DNA of 35,595 nt, taken from assembly GCA_003166915.1 (NCBI GenBank), contig PMUK01000083.1, positions 1-35,595 on the forward strand, read 5' to 3'. The translations under genes and the position numbers were made by a program. Within the stretch, counting starts at the first letter, position 1. Each line of letters starts with the position of its first letter. Source of the DNA: Candidatus Cybelea palsarum. Lineage in GTDB: Bacteria > Vulcanimicrobiota > Vulcanimicrobiia > Vulcanimicrobiales > Vulcanimicrobiaceae. The notes below the pieces were generated by a model. The model was not told the DNA's origin, made no database searches, and was given only the letters and a program-made list of their open reading frames with translations. Shown piece after piece: positions 30,399 through 35,595 of this stretch.

Positions 30399-32507
30399 CT
30401 ATCTGCGTAGGTGAATATTGGAGGGGTAAATGGGCCGGTTGAGCACGCGTTCGAGCGTTTCGGCGGGCGCGAAGAGCGCGAGCTCGCAGAATCGCGAGAA
30501 CGCTTCGCGTGTCGCTTCGCCTTCAGCATAGCGTTCGTTGCGCTCCATTTCGATTCGTCCGCTTACGGCGAGGAATCGAACGAAGCGCCCGTCGTCGTCT
30601 TCGCCCACTTCGATGAGCCTCGAATCGGAAAAGATTCGCAACGCGGCGTCGATCGTACGATCCCGGACTCGGTCGATCTCTAGAGTTCCCGCGATCTCGG
30701 TGTTGCTTCCGCGCACGACAACCTGCCCTGAGCCTGTCGAAGGGCGGGCGAGGCCTCGCAGACCGCGGTAAATCTCGCGCAGCCGCTCGAGCGGCGGCGC
30801 GTCGAGGTCGATCAAGAACTCGTTGAGGGTACGATCGTGCGGCCCGTAGAGCAGATGAATGTCCGCGGGGCTGCCGTCGCGCCCAGCCCTGCCGGCTTGC
30901 TGGTTGAACTCACCCGAGTCGAAGTTGAGATGGAAGAGCACGACGTTGCGAACGTCGGGCAGATCGATGCCTTCGCCGAATGCCGACGTCGCAACCACGA
31001 CGCGCAGCGCGCCTTCTCGAAAGAGGCGTTCGACCTCGAGCCGCTCGGCGTTCGGCATTTTGCCATGGTAGAACATGACTTTGTTGCCGAGCTGCTTGCG
31101 AAGACGCTGCGCGACCTTGGTGACCTCCGGCCGCGAGTGGCAGTAGATAATGCCCTTCGCCTGCGGGCTCTGTCGCGCCGAAAAGAGCTCGGTCAGATAG
31201 CCTATCTTGTCCTTGGTGCCACGCGCATCGGCGACATGAAGATTCGCTCGCACCGTCGGGTCGATCACCCAGCTTTCAATGCGCAGATCGTCGACGATAC
31301 GGCGAAACGTTTCGTCGCCGGCCGTCGCCGTCAGTGCGAGCACCGGTGGATTGCCCAACGACGAAATAGTTGCCGAAAGCCGCGAGTAGGCGGGCCGGTG
31401 GCGCGACTCTGCAAGATGATGTGCTTCGTCGACGACCACGAACGACGGCGTGCTGCGGCCGCGGAACGCCTCGCGGTGAAACTCGAGAAACTCCGGTGTC
31501 GCTAAAACGACGTCCCACGACCCCTCGCCCAAGGCCGCAAACAGATCCTCTCGCTCGTCGCTATCGATCGAGCCGTTGGCACGAAAGAAACGCAGGCCCA
31601 GCGGCTCGAGCGTACGCCGCAGCGCTTCGTACTGATCGTTGGCCAGCGCGCGTAAGGGATAGACGACCAGCGTCTTGCCTCCGCCGGTGAAGGCTCGCAT
31701 CGCCGCGGCGTATTGAAAGCAGAACGACTTCCCGCGCCCTGTGCCGAGCACCGCCAACGTATTTTTGCCGGCTTCAACCCGCTCGAGAACGGCTCGCTGC
31801 GCCTCGTGCGGGGCCGAGGCACCAATCAGAGCGGAACGTACCAGCTCGCCGGTCTCGGCCGCATCCGCCTCGGCGCCAGGACGCTCGGCTGTCGCGGCAT
31901 CCGCCCGCTGCAACGCAACGCCCAGCACTTCACGTTCGATCACGACGTTGACGCCGCGATGCTTGAACTCGCCGGTGGAGCGACCTCCAGTGAGAGAGGC
32001 CACGCGTGCGCCGTACCGGGCGCCCGCATCGATGAGGGGTGCGATATGTGCGGCGAGCCGCTTATTGAAGAAGCCGAGTTGCAGCTGCCCGTAATGGACG
32101 GCGATGGCATTAGAATCGTGCGGGTTATCGGCTTGCCGCCGCAGATCGAGCGGCGCGCCGGCGTGCAATCCGGCGATGACGTCTTGGCGTCCTTCGAAAG
32201 ACACGCCCGCGAGTTTGGTGTGAAAGCGCGCCGCGTCGCCGATCGTTGCGTACGTATCGTGCAGATACGCGTCGCCCTTCGCGAAGAGGCGTTCGACGAA
32301 GGCGTCCGTCGCGTCTTCCGGTGCCGGTGCTCCGACAGACTCGGGCCTGCTCTGACCAGGCGCTTCAAAGGAGCGCAAGAGCGCTTCGAAGGCGGCCTCC
32401 GACGCGGTGGGCGCCGGCAGACTCTTAGGGCGCGTCGCCCTCGTGACGCTCCTGCGCGTCTTCGAAGTTGAGGGAGATTTCTTCGTGACCTTGCTCCAAA
32501 GCGGCAT
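30399..32507 (-). CDS. HIRAN-domain RecQ-like DEAH helicase
   Basis: About 702 residues. A HIRAN domain lies at roughly residues 98-190 (A-G-V-S-F-E-G-R-Q-D, D-N-P-H-D-S-N-A-I-A-V, L-G-F-F-N-K-R-L-A). A superfamily-2 helicase core follows: Walker A G-T-G-R-G-K-S at about 255-261, V-V-V-D-E-A-H-H near 360, L-T-A-T-A, F-G-E-G-I-D-L-P-D and Q-Q-A-G-R-A-G-R-D-G. HIRAN domains are known to bind damaged or single-stranded DNA ends. A palindromic repeat adds R-P-S-T-G-S-G-Q near residue 590. The frame is open to 32696; ATG 32507 overlaps the 3' end of secF by 83 bases, and no clear ribosome binding site fixes it. DNA repair or recombination is likely. Confidence 0.83.
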   Translation of the reverse strand: MPLWSKVTKKSPSTSKTRRSVTRATRPKSLPAPTASEAAFEALLRSFEAPGQSRPESVGAPAPEDATDAFVERLFAKGDAYLHDTYATIGDAARFHTKLAGVSFEGRQDVIAGLHAGAPLDLRRQADNPHDSNAIAVHYGQLQLGFFNKRLAAHIAPLIDAGARYGARVASLTGGRSTGEFKHRGVNVVIEREVLGVALQRADAATAERPGAEADAAETGELVRSALIGASAPHEAQRAVLERVEAGKNTLAVLGTGRGKSFCFQYAAAMRAFTGGGKTLVVYPLRALANDQYEALRRTLEPLGLRFFRANGSIDSDEREDLFAALGEGSWDVVLATPEFLEFHREAFRGRSTPSFVVVDEAHHLAESRHRPAYSRLSATISSLGNPPVLALTATAGDETFRRIVDDLRIESWVIDPTVRANLHVADARGTKDKIGYLTELFSARQSPQAKGIIYCHSRPEVTKVAQRLRKQLGNKVMFYHGKMPNAERLEVERLFREGALRVVVATSAFGEGIDLPDVRNVVLFHLNFDSGEFNQQAGRAGRDGSPADIHLLYGPHDRTLNEFLIDLDAPPLERLREIYRGLRGLARPSTGSGQVVVRGSNTEIAGTLEIDRVRDRTIDAALRIFSDSRLIEVGEDDDGRFVRFLAVSGRIEMERNERYAEGEATREAFSRFCELALFAPAETLERVLNRPIYPSNIHLRR
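30726..30744. repeat. Dispersed GC repeat inside the helicase gene
   Basis: CCCTGAGCCTGTCGAAGGG shares CCTTCGAC and AGGCTC (minus-strand reading) with the palindrome at 14403-14437. It is read in frame, encoding R-P-S-T-G-S-G-Q, between two helicase segments. That peptide is a familiar trace of this repeat family. Confidence 0.65.
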
Positions 32508-33717
32508 CGTGCAGACCAGCTTGTTGGGCGTCGAGCGGATCGATCTGCTCTTCACCCGCCACGAATGGTTCTTCCACCGCGACGGCGCTCTCGGCATCGC
32601 GCCGCTTGCGATAACGTGGCGTCGGACCGGGCGAAACCGACCGGGCCGCTTTGGCCTTCTGACGGCGCTCGCGGCGCGCGGCCACGATATCCTCACGCGC
32701 GACGCCGCTGCGGCTCTGCAGCGAGGCCGCTTCCGAGCGCGACCGCGCGGTTACGGTCCGATCGTGCGCGAGACCGGCATGCCTGCGTTTCGCAGCCGCC
32801 TCCAACTGGCGTTTGCGGAAGCCCAGTACGAGCGGCGCCGAGTAAAAGATCGAATGATAACCGCCCGAGCAGATGCCGACGAGCAACGCGAAGGCGAAGT
32901 TCTTGAGGCTCGCTCCGCCCAAGGCCAAGAGCGCGACCAGCGTAATGACCACGGTCGCGAGCGTGTTGAACGAACGCGTCATGGTCTGCTTGATCGACTC
33001 GTTGACGATCGTCGCATACGGCGCCCCCGCCATCAACTTGGTGTTCTCACGAATTCGATCGAGAATTACGATCGTATCCATGACCGAGTAGCCGATGACC
33101 GTCAGCACAGCGGCCAGAAACGCGTCGTCGGCGCGCCGGTCGGCCAGCGCGTAAATGCCGATCATCATCGCCGCGTCGCGTACCAGCGCGATGACCGTCA
33201 CCAACCCGAAGATGTAGTTCCAACCGAATCGGAACGCGATATAGAGAAACTGAATGCTCAGCGCGATGATCAGCGCCCAGATGGCCCTGGCAAGGTACTC
33301 GCGTCCGAGCGACGGACCCACGGCCGTGATCTGTGATGCCGCGCGATCGACGGGGGCGACGCTGTTCAGCGCGTTCCAGACCGGCGCCGAGTCGTTTGCG
33401 TACGCGGTCTGCGTTTGAATCACGAAGCCTTTGCCATCCGTGCCGGCGGTCGTGACCGACTCCTCGGTCATGCCCAGGCCCGCGAGCGCTACCTTGACTT
33501 TATCGGCGGTCGTCGGCTGTGTGAACTGCACCGCGATATCGGTGCCGCCGGTAAACGAGAGCCCCAAGCGCAGCATGTGCGACGGCTGAAAACCGTTGCC
33601 ACCCTTGAAACCGTTGTAGATCATCGCGCCGAAGCCCAGCGCGATGATGAGATACGAGATCGTCGAGACGATGCGGAACCAGCCGACGATATTCCAGTTC
33701 AGCCTGCGAAAGAGCAC
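32425..33717 (-). CDS. secF: Protein translocase subunit SecF, long C-terminal tail
   Basis: SecF forms with SecD a proton-driven helper of the SecYEG channel. The 430-residue protein has the F-T-G-G-T-D loop and six membrane segments of the family, with G-Y-S-V-M-D-T-I-V-I-L-D-R-I-R-E-N and R-S-F-N-T-L-A-T-V-V-I-T-L as conserved core. The last 120 or so residues are a charged Arg/Ala/Glu tail without membrane segments, longer than usual (SecF is normally about 300-330). GTG 33717 lies three bases after the SecD stop. The tail region overlaps the helicase start. Confidence 0.93.
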   Translation of the reverse strand: MLFRRLNWNIVGWFRIVSTISYLIIALGFGAMIYNGFKGGNGFQPSHMLRLGLSFTGGTDIAVQFTQPTTADKVKVALAGLGMTEESVTTAGTDGKGFVIQTQTAYANDSAPVWNALNSVAPVDRAASQITAVGPSLGREYLARAIWALIIALSIQFLYIAFRFGWNYIFGLVTVIALVRDAAMMIGIYALADRRADDAFLAAVLTVIGYSVMDTIVILDRIRENTKLMAGAPYATIVNESIKQTMTRSFNTLATVVITLVALLALGGASLKNFAFALLVGICSGGYHSIFYSAPLVLGFRKRQLEAAAKRRHAGLAHDRTVTARSRSEAASLQSRSGVAREDIVAARRERRQKAKAARSVSPGPTPRYRKRRDAESAVAVEEPFVAGEEQIDPLDAQQAGLHDAALEQGHEEISLNFEDAQERHEGDAP

Positions 33718-33720
33718 GAG

Positions 33721-35082
33721 CTACGCCCCCGCCTTCGCGAATATGCCGAGCTCCGCGCGCTTGACCCCGTAGAGCTCGGGCGACGTCAAGACGTTGTTGT
33801 CGACCAGCACGTCGACGAAGAAGCGCGTGACGAAGACGGCCGTCACCAGCGAAACCACGGTGCCCCAAAAGAGCGTGAAGGCAAAGCCTTTGACCGTGCC
33901 GGTGCCCAGCATGTACAGGACGCCGGCGCCGACGATCGTCGTGAAGTGGCTATCGAAGACGGCGGAAAACGCGCGCTGAAATCCGACGCGGACCGACGCG
34001 CGCATCGTCTTACCGTTCCAGAGCTCTTCCTTGATGCGCTCGAAGATCAGCACGTTGGCATCGACCGCCATGCCGATCGAGAGCACGAAGCCGGCGATGC
34101 CGGGAAGCGTCAGCGTCGCGTGCGACAGCGCCAGAATCGCCATCATCACCAGCACGTAGATCGCCAGCGCGAGATCGGCCAGAAGACCCGGCAGACGATA
34201 GACGCCGATCATGAAGATCAACACGAGTCCGAGGCCGAGCGCCGCGGCTCGCATCGATTGAACCAAGTCGAGCTTGCCGAGCGTCGGACCAATCGTCTCT
34301 TTCTCGATGATCTTGACGCTGACGGGCAACGCGCCGGCGTTGAGCTCGTTGGCTAGCGTTATCGTCTCTTCCTGAGTGAAGGTGCCGGTGATCTGGCCAC
34401 TATCGTAAATCGGGCTTTGAATGATCGGCGCCGAGAGATAGCGGTGATCCAGAAAGATGCCCAGCGGCTTCTGGAGATTGGACGACGTGAGCTTGCCGAA
34501 TCTAGCGGCGTCTTTGGTTTGAAAGAGGATGTCCGGCCGGCCGCCTTGATCGTAGCCGGCTTGCGCCGCCTTGAGGTCCTTGCCGGAGTAGACGACGGGG
34601 CCGCTCTTGTCATAGGCCGTTTTTGAAACGTAGAGCTCGGCTGCGGCCTTGTCCTTTGGCGCAAGGCCCGGCTGCAACAGCGCGGCATTCGCGGCATCGG
34701 CCTTCTGCATGACGTCGAAAGGCACGATCTTATATGCGAGGACGGCGACCTGCTTGAGTATTTTTTCAGCCTGATCCGGATCCTTCACGGCGGGAAGCTC
34801 GACCAGAATGCGATCGGTGCCGACGTTGCTAATGGACGGCTCGGCAACACCGAGTCCGTTGATGCGGCGGTCGATGACCTCGCGCGTCTGCGCCTGCACC
34901 TGCGAGGTGATCTGCGGTACTTCCTCGGTCGGATAGAGCTGAAGCAGAAGCCGCGCTCCGCCCTGAAGGTCGAGCCCCAGACGGATCGTTTTCTGAACGG
35001 GGATCACCGCCCAGAGTGAGATCGCGCAAACAGCGACGATGACCAGCGCCTTGAACGGCGCCTTGAAATTTTTCAAGTTCAT
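33721..35082 (-). CDS. secD: Protein translocase subunit SecD
   Basis: A 453-residue SecD, the partner of SecF in the inner membrane. The first membrane segment is followed by L-G-L-D-L-Q-G-G-A-R (the D-L-Q-G-G motif), a periplasmic domain, then Q-E-E-T-I-T-L-A-N-E-L-N-A-G-A-L-P and the five C-terminal membrane segments containing G-M-A-V-D-A-N-V-L-I-F-E-R-I-K-E-E. It is at the short end of the family, near Gram-positive and thermophile versions. ATG 35082 lies 15 bases after the symporter stop, so the symporter gene is probably in the same transcript. The usual upstream yajC is not seen. Confidence 0.95.
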   Translation of the reverse strand: MNLKNFKAPFKALVIVAVCAISLWAVIPVQKTIRLGLDLQGGARLLLQLYPTEEVPQITSQVQAQTREVIDRRINGLGVAEPSISNVGTDRILVELPAVKDPDQAEKILKQVAVLAYKIVPFDVMQKADAANAALLQPGLAPKDKAAAELYVSKTAYDKSGPVVYSGKDLKAAQAGYDQGGRPDILFQTKDAARFGKLTSSNLQKPLGIFLDHRYLSAPIIQSPIYDSGQITGTFTQEETITLANELNAGALPVSVKIIEKETIGPTLGKLDLVQSMRAAALGLGLVLIFMIGVYRLPGLLADLALAIYVLVMMAILALSHATLTLPGIAGFVLSIGMAVDANVLIFERIKEELWNGKTMRASVRVGFQRAFSAVFDSHFTTIVGAGVLYMLGTGTVKGFAFTLFWGTVVSLVTAVFVTRFFVDVLVDNNVLTSPELYGVKRAELGIFAKAGA

Positions 35083-35097
35083 TGGAGCCGGTGGAGC

Positions 35098-35595
35098 TTA
35101 GCCTTCTAAGGACGCCGGGCCTGCCATCGGCCGCCAGAGCCGGCGACCGGTCGCGAGCAAACCGATTACCGCCAACCCGGCGACCAGGCTGCAGAGCGCC
35201 CCGGCAATCGGCCGCCCATAAATGAACGAGCCGGTGGCAAAGAGGGCGCCGTAAACCGAGGCCACACCGAGCACCCAGCCCAGGAGCGCCATCGGCAGCG
35301 AGTCCGGCGACGGGCCAAGGCCGCTGCGCCGGCGGATCGCGGCCCAGCCGGGACCGGCCGGCCGCACCTTGGCGTAGAACGCCGTCAGCGTCTCTTCACC
35401 GACCGGCGGCGTGAGATACGTAACGACGAGCCAGACCGCCGTCGTAATGCCGATCGTCGTCAGGAGCGCGGTTGTCGAAGCAACGGCGTGCCCGGTGCGC
35501 GCGGCGACAAAGAATGCGAGCGCGACGCCGAACGATGCGATCATTGCACTCACTTCGCTCCAAGCGTTGATCCGCCACCAGTACCAGCGCAGGAT
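35098..35595 (-). CDS. Sodium/solute symporter, C-terminal part
   Basis: The last 165 codons of a gene running off the window. The frame stays open from 35595 with L-R-W-Y-W-W-R-I-N-A-W-S-E, a block typical of the sodium:solute symporter (SSS) family near its end. Several hydrophobic segments follow, then a short loop with P-S-P-D-S and two last membrane helices. An internal ATG at 35553 is therefore not a true start. The substrate is unknown; proximity to secD is not informative. The protein must begin outside this window. Confidence 0.82.
   Translation of the reverse strand: MLRWYWWRINAWSEVSAMIASFGVALAFFVAARTGHAVASTTALLTTIGITTAVWLVVTYLTPPVGEETLTAFYAKVRPAGPGWAAIRRRSGLGPSPDSLPMALLGWVLGVASVYGALFATGSFIYGRPIAGALCSLVAGLAVIGLLATGRRLWRPMAGPASLEG

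Noticed and set aside
1-35595. CRISPR arrays, tRNA or rRNA genes, transposases, phage genes
   Set aside because: No evenly spaced repeats, cloverleaf sequences, DDE transposase or phage structural motifs were found by eye.

Overview
The window is a GC-rich, gene-dense bacterial chromosome segment with standard codon use (TGA, TAA and TAG all end genes) and many start/stop overlaps of the ATGA, GTGA or TTGA type. Five or six predicted secreted proteins carry lipoboxes or signal peptides and one has a TonB-like layout, so a diderm envelope is likely. PQQ synthesis, a class-E-like succinate dehydrogenase, numerous beta-propeller-like lipoproteins and GC palindromes that leave an STGSGQ or CPERSRR peptide trace together recall Candidatus Eremiobacterota (WPS-2) or a neighbouring uncultured phylum. 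That placement is inference from gene content, not a measured phylogeny.

Layout, left to right. (1) 119-4397, plus strand: a compact pqqA-C-D-E-B operon followed by a secreted PQQ-type beta-propeller protein. The peptide PqqA is cross-linked by PqqE with PqqD, PqqB acts as a hydrolase-like step and PqqC performs the final oxidation. pqqC has no normal start codon. (2) 4411-5862, minus: glutamine synthetase. (3) 5977-8203, minus: a phospholipid trio with overlapping ends (CDP-alcohol phosphatidyltransferase-like, PlsC-type acyltransferase, CdsA). (4) 8291-8872, plus: a YceI-like protein, convergent with (5) 8869-12387, minus: a two-gene unit of a lipoprotein and a large HTH/NB-ARC/TPR regulator. 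(6) 12563-13006: a small lipoprotein with a clear terminator, then about 880 bases without an intact gene that hold a possible decayed propeller fragment and several hairpins. (7) 13887-14867, minus: rpsF-ssb. (8) 14950-16362, plus: a phosphoesterase lipoprotein split by one in-frame TGA. (9) 16377-18748, minus: two tandem paralogous lipoproteins. (10) 18845-22803, minus: apt, a small secreted protein, the (p)ppGpp enzyme Rsh and a TSUP transporter. (11) 22854-24003, plus: a small secreted protein, a terminator and a TonB-like protein. (12) 24004-25257, minus: a histidine acid phosphatase. (13) 25352-28922, minus: sdhA-sdhB plus an HdrB/SdhE-like subunit. (14) 29113-30360, plus: a clostripain-family peptidase without a signal peptide. 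(15) 30399-35595, minus: the end of a sodium/solute symporter, secD, secF and a HIRAN-containing RecQ-like helicase.

No rRNA, tRNA, CRISPR array, insertion sequence or prophage was seen. The best leads are the missing pqqC start, the TGA inside the phosphoesterase, the substituted CDP-alcohol phosphotransferase motif, the lipoprotein/NB-ARC regulator pair, the HIRAN-helicase fusion overlapping secF, the signal-less clostripain homologue and the mobile palindromic repeat inside the helicase gene. I do not see one self-evident new multi-gene system; most of the region is housekeeping with unusual local details.
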